Numbered from the stretch's first letter, positions 1 to 7,178 are shown. The stretch is DNA of 8,295 nucleotides from Spirochaetales bacterium UBA1265 (GCA_002308475.1 DBVL01000004.1:6657-14951); one strand, 5' to 3'. Notes: generated by a model from the sequence alone, not told the origin. Made by a program: numbers and translations.

Positions 1-1
1 G

Positions 2-535
2 CGTGGGTTGAGAAATGCCCTGAAAGACGCCATGACCTTCCTTGGGCGTGAGATTCCAACAGATCAGAAAGAGTTTGAGAACCTCTACAGTGTTTTTGAA
101 TCAAACTACGCCTCTTCTCCTGTTGTGCATACAAAGCCCTATGATGGGATAACAGAGATTCTTCTTACTCTCCATGATAAGGGCTTCAAGATTGGTGTTT
201 TCTCTGCTAAAGAACAGCCATTGGCTGAATATGTCATCTCTCACACTCTGCCGGATGTCTTTTCCTTCATAGCTGGCCTGCACGGCAAATACCCGGGAAA
301 ACCAAGCACTGAGGCGCCTGAGGCTTTTATGAGGCTGAGCGGGTGTAACTCTGACAATTTGGTATATGTAGGTGATGGAGAGACTGATTGGAAGACGGGG
401 TGTAACATAGGGTGCAGGACTATTATGGTTACATGGGGTTTCAGAACACGGGATCAGCTGTTGAAGGCCGGTGTTCCTTCTTCTGTCATGGTAAATGGGA
501 GTAAAGAACTTTTGTCAGAGTTGCTATCTGACTGA
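2..535 (+). CDS. HAD-superfamily hydrolase, phosphoglycolate-phosphatase-like (5' end outside window)
   Basis: This is the C-terminal ~177 residues of a haloacid-dehalogenase-type phosphatase. The frame is open to the window edge, and the N-terminal DxDGT nucleophile motif is missing because it lies upstream, so the TTG at base 8 is not the real start. Visible in order are: the helical cap region (about the first 40 residues); PYDG, which opens the return to the core; motif II at VFSAKEQ (Ser); the motif III lysine in PGKPSTEAPE (around bases 290-315); and motif IV, the acidic GDGETD (bases 371-388), followed by the usual glycine-rich stretch and WGFR. Family members remove phosphate from small metabolites such as phosphoglycolate; the exact substrate cannot be read here. 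The stop is TGA at 533-535. The last 50 bp overlap the 3' end of rsmA on the opposite strand. The family call is firm, the specific substrate is not. Confidence 0.87.
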   Translation, partial: RGLRNALKDAMTFLGREIPTDQKEFENLYSVFESNYASSPVVHTKPYDGITEILLTLHDKGFKIGVFSAKEQPLAEYVISHTLPDVFSFIAGLHGKYPGKPSTEAPEAFMRLSGCNSDNLVYVGDGETDWKTGCNIGCRTIMVTWGFRTRDQLLKAGVPSSVMVNGSKELLSELLSD

Positions 536-1367
536 TATCCAGATTCTCTGCCCTCTCATTCTCATCTATTGATGCTTTCTCAAGTGCTCTTACAACTTCA
601 TCAGAAGTAAGGATGCCTGAGCTTCTGAGGTTGTTTTTAACTGTCTTTCTTCTTTGAGAGAAGAGCAGTCTTGATGTTTTTATGAAGGCCTCAGCTATCT
701 CTTCTTCCACAAGGGATTTCTCTCTGCGGACCATACGGACAACAGAACTTCCTACGTTCGGTACCGGCCAGAAGCATCTGTTGCTGAGTTTCAATACTTC
801 CTTGTTTTCATAGTCAATTGATGTAAGAACTGAAAAGCCTGAGTAGTCCTCCTCTCCCTTTTTTGCGCAGATTCTCTTTACCACTTCTGTTTGCAGGGTG
901 TAGACCATCAGGGGAGGCAGGCATCTGTTTTCAATCAGATCTGCAATGAAAACAGAACCTACATTGTATGGTAGGTTGGCACAGATCACATCAGGGGCGC
1001 CTTCTTTCTCATAGACCTCATGCCAGTTTTTAAGTGCGTCTCCTTCCACAAGGGTAAAGGATGGACAGTTACCGAAGGCTTTTTCTTTCAGGATTCTGCA
1101 AAAACCTCTGTCTATCTCAAAGGCTGTGACCCGGGCTCCGCTTTTCAGCAGCTTGGATGTAAGAGCCCCCAGTCCCGGGCCAACCTCCCAAACTTTCATT
1201 CCGGCTTTGCAAAGAGCAAAATCCCTGATCTTGTCCAATGCAGAGTCGGAGATGAGAAAGTTCTGACCGAACTTCTTGGTCATGTAAAGACCATTTTCCT
1301 TAAGAAGTTCGGTTATATCACTTATTGAGGTGTAGTCAAAATCCCAGATTCCGGCTACCTCAGCCAA
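486..1367 (-). CDS. rsmA: 16S rRNA (adenine(1518)-N6/adenine(1519)-N6)-dimethyltransferase RsmA (KsgA)
   Basis: RsmA dimethylates two adjacent adenines in the 3'-terminal hairpin of 16S rRNA during late small-subunit assembly, using S-adenosylmethionine. Counting from the chosen TTG start (293 aa), the motifs are KKFGQNFL at 31-38, the SAM-binding EVGPGLGALT at 61-70, the acidic FEID at 83-86, EGDAL at 108-112, and the catalytic NLPY at 131-134. A PVPNVGSSVV loop comes later, then a helical C-terminal domain with the usual SQRRKT segment. Length is normal for the family. The frame is also open to an ATG at 1415, but that ATG has no Shine-Dalgarno sequence and would put 56 bp inside pduL. The TTG at 1367 has AAGGA seven bases upstream and overlaps pduL by only 8 bp. 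It is the second gene of the pduL-rsmA unit. Its C-terminal codons overlap the convergent HAD gene by 50 bp. Function is very secure; the start is a reasoned choice. Confidence 0.94.
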   Translation of the reverse strand: MAEVAGIWDFDYTSISDITELLKENGLYMTKKFGQNFLISDSALDKIRDFALCKAGMKVWEVGPGLGALTSKLLKSGARVTAFEIDRGFCRILKEKAFGNCPSFTLVEGDALKNWHEVYEKEGAPDVICANLPYNVGSVFIADLIENRCLPPLMVYTLQTEVVKRICAKKGEEDYSGFSVLTSIDYENKEVLKLSNRCFWPVPNVGSSVVRMVRREKSLVEEEIAEAFIKTSRLLFSQRRKTVKNNLRSSGILTSDEVVRALEKASIDENERAENLDISQIATLTKVLYSHLP

Positions 1368-1938
1368 CGATTGTTCCTTTGACAAGTCCTGCACAGCCAG
1401 CTGCGTTGGATTCATCTGTATCTATATGCATGGCAAGAGCGTATGAGTTTGAAACACGGATGACTGTGTCTCCGAAAACTGTCTTTCTGCCTGTGTTGCA
1501 GTCAACGAGAACATCTACAATCTGACCGTTTGATACGCCAAATTCCTTTGCATCAGCTTCTGTCATGTGAATGTGTCTCTTTGCAACAATAACACCTTCT
1601 GAAAGCTCTACTTCTCCGGCAGGGCCGACAAGCTTGCATCCTGCAGAACCTTTTGTGTCTCCAGACTCTCTTACAGGTGCTGTAAGACCAATGGATCTGG
1701 CATCTGTAGCTGAAAGTTCAACCTGGTCTGCCTTTCTGCAAGGACCAAGGATGGATACGTTTGCAAGCTCTCTCTTCGGGCCAACAACAGTAACTCTCTC
1801 GTTTGAGGCATACTGACCGGGCTGTGAAAGCTCCTTTTTGACTGTAAGCTGGTAGCCCTTGCCGAAAAGCTTCTCAAGAGTTTCCTGAGTTACGTGTACA
1901 TGTCTTGCACTTGTTTCAACTATGAATTCTTTTGCCAT
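1360..1938 (-). CDS. pduL: PduL-type phosphate acyltransferase (phosphotransacylase)
   Basis: A 192-aa protein of the PduL family, the zinc-dependent phosphotransacylase unrelated to Pta. It interconverts acyl-CoA plus phosphate with acyl-phosphate plus CoA, classically propanoyl-CoA (EC 2.3.1.222) but also acetyl-CoA. Two related halves are visible. The first has ARHVHVT (H13, H15) and SNERV (E47). The second has AKRHIHMT (H122, H124) and the late MHIDTDE (H171). Together these supply the family's metal ligands. GPCRKADQVELS and PVRESGD (R90) form the conserved centre. There is no N-terminal extension of the kind that targets PduL into bacterial microcompartments, and no shell genes are nearby, so a cytosolic housekeeping role is likely, probably paired with an acetate kinase elsewhere (inference). 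AGGAG lies 9 bases before the ATG. It is first in the unit with rsmA, from the promoter at 2002-2031. The family is certain; acetyl versus propanoyl preference is open. Confidence 0.93.
   Translation of the reverse strand: MAKEFIVETSARHVHVTQETLEKLFGKGYQLTVKKELSQPGQYASNERVTVVGPKRELANVSILGPCRKADQVELSATDARSIGLTAPVRESGDTKGSAGCKLVGPAGEVELSEGVIVAKRHIHMTEADAKEFGVSNGQIVDVLVDCNTGRKTVFGDTVIRVSNSYALAMHIDTDESNAAGCAGLVKGTIVG
1365..1379 (-). promoter_or_regulatory. Ribosome binding site and TTG start of rsmA, inside the end of pduL
   Basis: On the minus strand AAGGA (1379-1375) is followed by a 7-base spacer and TTG (1367-1365). The pduL stop codon TGA is at 1362-1360, so the site lies within the last pduL codons. 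This arrangement suggests translational coupling of rsmA to pduL. The upstream ATG at 1415 lacks any comparable site. This is inferred from spacing and sequence only. Confidence 0.6.
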
Positions 1939-1981
1939 ATCTGAACACTCCTAAAAAAATGGATTCTGTATTTGTTGCAGC

Positions 1982-2009
1982 TTCATGCAGCCGCTAGGCA
2001 GATTATAAG
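1982..2009 (+). promoter_or_regulatory. Possible promoter for comEC, overlapping the pduL promoter
   Basis: TTCATG (1982-1987), a 16-base spacer and TATAAG (2004-2009) could fire rightward. The -35 is poor and the -10 box is almost the same bases as the pduL -10 read on the other strand, so this may be only a by-product of that palindromic AT core. If real, the two promoters would compete. Confidence 0.25.
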
Positions 2010-2031
2010 ACTTAAACAGCATTAATAACAA
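2002..2031 (-). promoter_or_regulatory. Probable sigma70-type promoter for pduL-rsmA
   Basis: On the minus strand, TTGTTA (2031-2026, four of six matches to TTGACA) is separated by 18 bases from a perfect TATAAT (2007-2002). Transcription would start near 1995, giving a leader of roughly 55 bases with AGGAG just before the pduL ATG. It lies in the 118-bp divergent gap with comEC, and the same AT-rich core may serve both directions. Confidence 0.6.
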
Positions 2032-2056
2032 GGCTTTTGCACTTTGTGGCGTCTAT

Positions 2057-3376
2057 ATGAGTATGAAGGTTTTCTGTATTTTATCAGGCTTGTTATGTGC
2101 GCTTTGTGTTCTTCCTTTCACTCCTTCGTATTTGTGGGTTGCGGTTCCGTTCATGTTCTTTCTTTGTGTTTTCCTTCTTGTTTTCGGGGCTAAGGAAGGC
2201 AAAACCCTTGCCTCCGTTGTTTTTATCTTGCTTCTCTCTTTTATTCTTCACAGAGTCCTCTATCTGAAACAATGCGGACAGTTTAACGCTCCATGTGATA
2301 AGAGCACTGTGGTGTTTCTGGAAGGCGTGCTGTCTGGCGACAGTTCCTACTCGGAGTCTGGCACCCTTGTGCTGAGACTGGTCGTGAAGAAGGTCGGGGA
2401 CAGTTATGCAAACACTTTTGAAGGGTTCCCGGGAGGACTACAAGTGGTGGCATTGGCCAAGGAGAGGGCCTTGATCTGCGCAGGGACGAGGGTTCATCTG
2501 ACGGGTCATTTTTCAGGGAACTTATTCATCTGTGAATCTGTAAAAGTGGTAGGTAAGGGGTTTCTGAACCACATCAGGGAGGCGCTTGTTCTGCTTCTGG
2601 AGAAGCGTCTGTCGTTGAACTCTCTGGGTATGCTTCTGCTTCTCGGGCGTGCTGAGGATCTGCCACAGAGGATAACTGAGACTGCTGTTACAAGCGGGTG
2701 CATACATGTTCTGGCTCTCAGTGGCATGCATCTGAACTTTCTGGCTGACACAGTTCAAAGAATTTTTGGTAAAAACAGGTTTTCAAAGGTTTTTTCAGCC
2801 ATTCTGATAATCGTTTTTGTATTCATAGCCGGGCCAAGGCCGTCTCTTATCAGGGCAGCTCTCATGTTCTTCTTTTCTTTTCTCGGGACAGAGAGGGCAG
2901 TCTGTCTGTCTTTCATGCTCCAGCTTATTCTTACGCCGTTTGTCTTTCTCAACTCTTCAAACGCGTTCGGTTATCTGGCAGTCTTTGCCCTGATGACAAT
3001 CAGTCCCTATATTCACTGGAACATGAGGTCTTACCTGGGTCAGCACCTTGGAGGCCTTATCAGTTCCACAACCGGGGTTCTTATTCTCAGCGCTCCTCTA
3101 CAGCTTGCTCTTAATGGTTGCTGGTACCCTCAAGCCATACTTGCAGGCCCCGTGGCAGTCTTTCTTGTTCTTTTTGCCATGACAGTAAATCTCTTTGTTG
3201 TAATCCTTGGTCCGTTGTCTTTTCTTCTTAATCTTAATTCCATAATCACTGATCTGCTTAGCTCTCTTTTTTCTTTCTCTTCGTCCCTTGGCAGTGCCTC
3301 ATTTCTTTCCTACCTGGTTTTTCTGTTTGTGATGCTTCTTTTTCCTGTGGTCTGCCGGATTTATGAGAGATTGTAA
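2057..3376 (+). CDS. comEC: ComEC/Rec2-type inner-membrane channel protein, short form without metallo-beta-lactamase domain
   Basis: A 439-aa polytopic membrane protein of the ComEC/Rec2 family, the channel that carries single-stranded DNA across the inner membrane during natural transformation. Three hydrophobic segments occupy about residues 4-68. A soluble stretch (about 85-170), with beta-rich patches such as VFLEGVLSG and TRVHLTGHF, matches the family's OB-like insertion. The diagnostic competence core follows: CIHVLALSGMHL (H217, H225), then the GPRPSLIRA turn (259-267), then repeated membrane spans to the C-terminus. Typical ComEC proteins are 700-800 aa and carry a C-terminal metallo-beta-lactamase nuclease domain; here the protein ends right after the last spans, with no HxHxDH motif. 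No other competence gene is in the window. ATGs at 2057 and 2063 are both possible starts, and neither has a clear Shine-Dalgarno sequence. Family assignment is strong; involvement in DNA uptake is inference. Confidence 0.9.
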   Translation: MSMKVFCILSGLLCALCVLPFTPSYLWVAVPFMFFLCVFLLVFGAKEGKTLASVVFILLLSFILHRVLYLKQCGQFNAPCDKSTVVFLEGVLSGDSSYSESGTLVLRLVVKKVGDSYANTFEGFPGGLQVVALAKERALICAGTRVHLTGHFSGNLFICESVKVVGKGFLNHIREALVLLLEKRLSLNSLGMLLLLGRAEDLPQRITETAVTSGCIHVLALSGMHLNFLADTVQRIFGKNRFSKVFSAILIIVFVFIAGPRPSLIRAALMFFFSFLGTERAVCLSFMLQLILTPFVFLNSSNAFGYLAVFALMTISPYIHWNMRSYLGQHLGGLISSTTGVLILSAPLQLALNGCWYPQAILAGPVAVFLVLFAMTVNLFVVILGPLSFLLNLNSIITDLLSSLFSFSSSLGSASFLSYLVFLFVMLLFPVVCRIYERL

Positions 3377-3379
3377 CGA

Positions 3380-3408
3380 TTGTAACAAAAGCTGAAAGCC
3401 GATAGAAT
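3380..3408 (+). promoter_or_regulatory. Possible promoter for the mtaB-birA-argS operon, giving a leaderless or near-leaderless mRNA
   Basis: TTGTAA (3380-3385) and TAGAAT (3403-3408) are separated by the ideal 17 bases. Transcription would start at about 3415, one base before the mtaB ATG at 3416. In agreement, mtaB has no Shine-Dalgarno sequence upstream. The 39-bp gap after comEC has no hairpin, so read-through from comEC is an alternative source of transcript. Confidence 0.4.
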
Positions 3409-3415
3409 TCGGGCA

Positions 3416-4705
3416 ATGAACGTGTATGTATACACCTTAGGGTGCAGAGTAAACCAGTGTGAATCAGAAGCAGTAGCTCAGGCCTTTACAGAGGCTGGCA
3501 GCACTGTGGTCAAATCCTATGACCAGGCAGATCTTATTATTGTTAATACATGCACCGTAACAGCCAAGGCAGAGCAGAAGGCAAGGAGGATGATCCGCCT
3601 TTTCTCTAATTCCGCAGTTACAATTGTCAGTGGTTGCTATGCCTTGGACGGGACAGCAGGGCTTGAAAAGCTTGGAAGTCGGGTTGTTGTTCTTCCTCTT
3701 TCGAGAAAGGCAGAGTTGCTGAGGCTTCCAAAGGCTCTTGAACACTCTTTACCTGATACTCTCCTTTCAGATGTCAGGTCTTTCTGCTCAGAGAAGAGGT
3801 TTGAGACTTCTGTCTTTGACTTCAGTGCTGCAGACTTTGCCTACCACAGCAGAAGCTTTCTCAAGATTCAGGATGGTTGTGACAACAGCTGTGGCTACTG
3901 CCGTGTTCATGTGGCCCGTGGACCTTCCAGGTCTCTGGATGCGGATGAGGTTGTGAGAAGGGCTCTTGAGATAGAAAAGCACGGATACCACGAGATAGTG
4001 CTCACAGGTGTGAATCTGACCATGTATGACCATGGCGGCAAAGGACTAGGTGGACTGTTGGAGAAGCTTCTTCCCGCCCTAGGGCAGGACATAAGAATCC
4101 GTCTTTCATCTATGGAACCGGACCATGTAGATGACCGTCTTCTGGATCAGATAGCGGATTTCAGAATGCAAAGCCACTTTCATATCCCGGTACAGAGTGC
4201 CTCAGACAAGGTTTTGGAAAGAGTTGGAAGGACATACGGAAGCTCGCATCTCGAGTATATAGTTAAACGCCTTAGAGAGGTCAAGGAAGACCCGTTTCTC
4301 GGCTGTGATATCATAACTGGTCTTCCGGCTGAGGGAGATGAGGAGTTTGAGATAACCAGAAGCTTTCTTGAAAGAAATGACTTCAGTGCCATCCATGTCT
4401 TTCCCTTTAGTCCCCGACCTGACACAGCTTTATTTGACGCCAGAGACAGGGTCCCTGAGTCGGTGCGTGATCAGAGGGCTGCCATTTTAAGGTCTCTTTC
4501 AGAAACATCCAGGGTTGCTTATGCCAACAGGCAGATTGGGCGCACGCTGGAAGCCATAATAGAAGAGAAGAGCAGGGGGAAGTGGTACGCAACCACTGGA
4601 AACTACCTTAGAGTTGAGGTCTTGGGTCTGAATGATTCATTCCGCTGTGGAGATCTGATAAAGGTGAAAATGACCGCTGCGGACAAGGCGGTGCTGGAGA
4701 AGTGA
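3416..4705 (+). CDS. mtaB: tRNA t6A37 methylthiotransferase MtaB (radical SAM)
   Basis: A 429-aa radical-SAM enzyme that adds a methylthio group to N6-threonylcarbamoyladenosine at tRNA position 37 (ms2t6A), supporting decoding of ANN codons. The N-terminal UPF0004 domain carries the three auxiliary-cluster cysteines C10 (TLGCRVNQ), C46 (NTCTVT) and C74 (SGCY). The radical-SAM cluster is C155, C159 and C162 in DGCDNSCGYC. RLSSMEPD, HIPVQSASD and FPFSPRPDTA follow, and a TRAM-like RNA-binding domain fills the last ~60 residues. GCRVNQ with the following CESE favours MtaB over MiaB (GCQMN) or RimO (GCPKN). Several usually fixed positions differ slightly: CRVH after the last cluster cysteine, QSASD instead of QSGSD, and GLPAEGDEEF instead of the common GFPGET type. 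It is the first gene of a tight operon. Its stop codon directly abuts the birA start. Family is secure; MtaB within it is very likely. Confidence 0.93.
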   Translation: MNVYVYTLGCRVNQCESEAVAQAFTEAGSTVVKSYDQADLIIVNTCTVTAKAEQKARRMIRLFSNSAVTIVSGCYALDGTAGLEKLGSRVVVLPLSRKAELLRLPKALEHSLPDTLLSDVRSFCSEKRFETSVFDFSAADFAYHSRSFLKIQDGCDNSCGYCRVHVARGPSRSLDADEVVRRALEIEKHGYHEIVLTGVNLTMYDHGGKGLGGLLEKLLPALGQDIRIRLSSMEPDHVDDRLLDQIADFRMQSHFHIPVQSASDKVLERVGRTYGSSHLEYIVKRLREVKEDPFLGCDIITGLPAEGDEEFEITRSFLERNDFSAIHVFPFSPRPDTALFDARDRVPESVRDQRAAILRSLSETSRVAYANRQIGRTLEAIIEEKSRGKWYATTGNYLRVEVLGLNDSFRCGDLIKVKMTAADKAVLEK

Positions 4706-5422
4706 ATGAGTGAACTTAATATAAATCTCACATATTTTGAAGAAGTGGAATCTACAAACAAGGTTCTTAAGGAAATGTGCGACAAGGGTGCTCCGGACGG
4801 GACAGTGGTGGTTGCATGGAGTCAGAGCGCGGGGCGTGGAAGACTTGGCAGAGACTTCTCATCTCCCAAGGGTGGTATCTATCTTTCCATGCTTCTTCCC
4901 CAAGATGACAGCATGACCATTACGGCCAAGGCCGCAGTTGCAGTCAGAAGAGCCATAGAATACTGTACTGACAGACAGTGCCAGATAAAGTGGGTCAATG
5001 ATCTTTACTACAACGGAAAGAAAGTCTGCGGCATACTTGCTGAGGCCTACAAGACTCATGTGATTATGGGGATAGGAATAAACTTCTGCACGCCTCAGAA
5101 GGCCTTCCCTTTGGAACTTCAGAATACAGCAATAAGTCTCTATCCTTCACCGGAGAAGTCGGACAGTGATCCGATGGATACAGTGAATGAGGTGGTCAGG
5201 AACCTGACTCACCTGTGCACTGAAGAAGATGACTCTTGGCTTTCTGAGTACCAGAGGCACAGCATGCTTATAGGCAAAAAGGTAAATGTCATTCAGGCAG
5301 GAAAAGTCACGGCAACAGGAACAGTTTCTAAAATTGACAATGCCTGCGCTCTTCATATAATTGAGAAAGACGGTCAGGAGATGGTCTTGACCACAGGTGA
5401 AGTCAGCATCAGAGAGGTTTGA
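4706..5422 (+). CDS. birA: Biotin--[biotin carboxyl-carrier protein] ligase, monofunctional (no DNA-binding domain)
   Basis: A 238-aa biotin protein ligase. It makes biotinyl-5'-AMP and transfers biotin to a lysine of carboxyl-carrier domains such as that of acetyl-CoA carboxylase. The catalytic domain shows ESTN (15-18), the biotin/AMP-binding GRGRLGRDF (43-51) with SPKGGIYLS, and KWVNDLYYNGKKVCGILAE (95-113) with catalytic K95. GIGINF follows and the small SH3-like C-terminal domain begins near LIGKKVNV. The usual KWPND is KWVND here. The winged-helix domain of E. coli BirA is absent, so this is a group I ligase and not a biotin repressor. The ATG follows the mtaB stop with no gap. GGAG six bases upstream lies inside the last mtaB codons, indicating coupled translation. 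The argS gene starts one base after its stop. Confidence 0.95.
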   Translation: MSELNINLTYFEEVESTNKVLKEMCDKGAPDGTVVVAWSQSAGRGRLGRDFSSPKGGIYLSMLLPQDDSMTITAKAAVAVRRAIEYCTDRQCQIKWVNDLYYNGKKVCGILAEAYKTHVIMGIGINFCTPQKAFPLELQNTAISLYPSPEKSDSDPMDTVNEVVRNLTHLCTEEDDSWLSEYQRHSMLIGKKVNVIQAGKVTATGTVSKIDNACALHIIEKDGQEMVLTTGEVSIREV

Positions 5423-5426
5423 CATG
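5411..5426 (+). promoter_or_regulatory. Ribosome binding site and ATG start of argS
   Basis: AGAGAGG (5411-5417), a 6-base spacer and ATG (5424-5426). The site lies in the last birA codons and the birA stop TGA is at 5420-5422. A GTG at 5397 in the same frame would overlap birA by 26 bases and lacks a comparable site, so the ATG is preferred. Confidence 0.75.
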
Positions 5427-7178
5427 ATAGACAGGCAGCAGTGGAAAGATCTGGTTCAGTCCAGACTGGAAGTTTTGTTTGAAAAGACCGGTAAAGAGGG
5501 TTCTCTTCCTTCGGTAGTTGTTCAGGTTCCACCAAAACCGGAAATGGGGGATCTGGCATTTCCTCTGTTTGCCTTTGCAAAGGCTTTTGGTAAGTCCCCT
5601 GTAGAACTTGCCAACTCTCTTACTGAAGATATAAACAGTCTCGAAGACAGGCCAGAGGGTCAGGCTTTTGCCGCAGGCCCATACATGAACGTTCGCGTTG
5701 ACATGCTTTCTCTCATTGAGAACCTCTGTAAGAAAGTTGATGAGGAAGGCTCTTCCTTTGGAAGTACAAAGGTTCTTGATGGCAGAAATGTCATGGTTGA
5801 ATTCAGCTGTCCTAACACAAACAAGCCTCTGCATCTGGGACACGTTAGAAACGACTGCCTTGGAAACAGCATAAGTGCCATTCTGAAGGCCTCAGGTGCT
5901 ACAGTCATGAAGGTCAATCTGATTAACAACCGCGGTGTTCACATCTGTAAATCCATGCTTGCTTACAAGCGTTTTGGAAATGGAGAAACTCCTGAAAGCA
6001 CAGGAATCAAGGGAGATCATTTTGTTGGATCCTGGTATGTGCGTTTCAATGACTGGGCTAAGGAAGATCCCTCTGCTGAAGAACAGGCCCAACAGATGCT
6101 GGTCAAGTGGGAGCAGGGGGATAAGGAGACGCTTGAACTGTGGAATCTCATGAACAAGTGGACCATAGACGGCATCTCTGAAACCTACAGGAATACAGGT
6201 ATTTCTTTTGACAGGTACTATTACGAAAGTGACACCTACAAGCTTGGAAAAGATAAAGTTCTTGAAGGTCTTGAGAGGGGTGTTTTCCAGAAACAGGAAG
6301 ATGGAGCTGTATATATAGACAACTCAGATATAGGACTTGATAAGAAGATTCTTCTCAGAAAGGACGGAACTTCCATATACATAACCCAGGATATAGGAAC
6401 TGCCATCAACCGCCATGAAGACTGGCCGTTTGATTCTCTTGTGTATGTGGTTGCAAGCGAGCAGCAGTACCACTTCAAGGTTCTGTTCCATGTCCTTGAT
6501 AAGCTTGGCTACTCATGGGCAAAGGATCTGCACCATCTGAGCTACGGTATGGTCTTCCTGCCTGAAGGTAAGATGAAGAGCCGTGAAGGCACTGTTGTGG
6601 ATGCAGATGATCTTCTGCTTCAGCTTACTGCTATGGCTAGGGAAGAGATTTCAGAAAAGGGCAGGGATAAGGATCTTGAAGACCCTGATAAGACAGCCCA
6701 TGAGATAGCTCTTGGAGCCCTGAACTACTATATGCTTCAGTTTGATCCTCAGAAGGATGTGACTTTCAATCCTAAAGAGAGCCTTTCCTTTACAGGCAAT
6801 ACCGGTCCGTATATTCAGTACATGGGTGCCCGTATTTCTTCAATCCTGAGAAACTTTGCAGCTAATGAAGATATCTACAAGGGTGTTGGCTTTGATGCTT
6901 CTCTTCTTTCAAACGAGGAGGAGCGTGAGATGTTCAAGCTATGTGGCTCTCTTCCTGAACTGGTTACCAGGGCTTCTCAGTCCTACGACCCGTCTGTGCT
7001 CTGTTCCTTCCTCTATGATCTGTGTAAGATTTTCAGCCACTGGTACCATGACAACCAGGTGCTGGATTCAGGTAACAAGGTTCTGACAGTTGCACGCGTG
7101 CGCCTGTGCAAGGTTGTTCTGACTTCTCTGCAGAATGCCATGGCTCTGATTGGAATACCATTTCTCGAAAAGATGTGA
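5424..7178 (+). CDS. argS: Arginine--tRNA ligase (ArgRS, class I)
   Basis: A 584-aa arginyl-tRNA synthetase (EC 6.1.1.19), which charges tRNA-Arg with arginine in an ATP-dependent reaction. The N-terminal tRNA-binding Add1 domain covers about residues 1-95, with MGDLAFPLF near 41-49. The class I signature follows as SCPNTNKPLHLGHVRN, with HLGH at 137-140. The second ATP-binding signature appears as GKMKSREG at 382-389; it departs from classic KMSKS, as is normal for ArgRS. GNTGPYIQY at 458-466 opens the DALR anticodon-binding domain, which includes FSHWYHDNQV near the end. Length is typical. It is the last gene of the mtaB-birA-argS operon. Its stop at 7176-7178 is followed by a U-rich run (7191-7196) without a clear GC hairpin, so no intrinsic terminator is called. 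Identification is secure. Confidence 0.97.
   Translation: MIDRQQWKDLVQSRLEVLFEKTGKEGSLPSVVVQVPPKPEMGDLAFPLFAFAKAFGKSPVELANSLTEDINSLEDRPEGQAFAAGPYMNVRVDMLSLIENLCKKVDEEGSSFGSTKVLDGRNVMVEFSCPNTNKPLHLGHVRNDCLGNSISAILKASGATVMKVNLINNRGVHICKSMLAYKRFGNGETPESTGIKGDHFVGSWYVRFNDWAKEDPSAEEQAQQMLVKWEQGDKETLELWNLMNKWTIDGISETYRNTGISFDRYYYESDTYKLGKDKVLEGLERGVFQKQEDGAVYIDNSDIGLDKKILLRKDGTSIYITQDIGTAINRHEDWPFDSLVYVVASEQQYHFKVLFHVLDKLGYSWAKDLHHLSYGMVFLPEGKMKSREGTVVDADDLLLQLTAMAREEISEKGRDKDLEDPDKTAHEIALGALNYYMLQFDPQKDVTFNPKESLSFTGNTGPYIQYMGARISSILRNFAANEDIYKGVGFDASLLSNEEEREMFKLCGSLPELVTRASQSYDPSVLCSFLYDLCKIFSHWYHDNQVLDSGNKVLTVARVRLCKVVLTSLQNAMALIGIPFLEKM

Noticed and set aside
2057..3376. ComEC as a broken or frameshifted gene
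   Set aside because: The frame is intact to a natural stop, and the bases after it lead straight into mtaB with no remnant of a further domain.
3371..3386. Tandem TTGTAAC copies, 9 bases apart, at the comEC stop
   Set aside because: Only two 7-base copies, one including the comEC stop codon; the second is better explained as part of the -35 region of mtaB.
5397..5423. GTG start for argS giving nine extra residues
   Set aside because: The extra residues are just birA codons read in another frame; the ATG at 5424 has a well-placed AGAGAGG.
5409..5843. A 144-codon open frame antisense to argS, and other long antisense frames in argS, comEC and mtaB
   Set aside because: They mirror strongly supported genes, show no recognisable domain or ribosome site, and are expected by-products of the coding bias.
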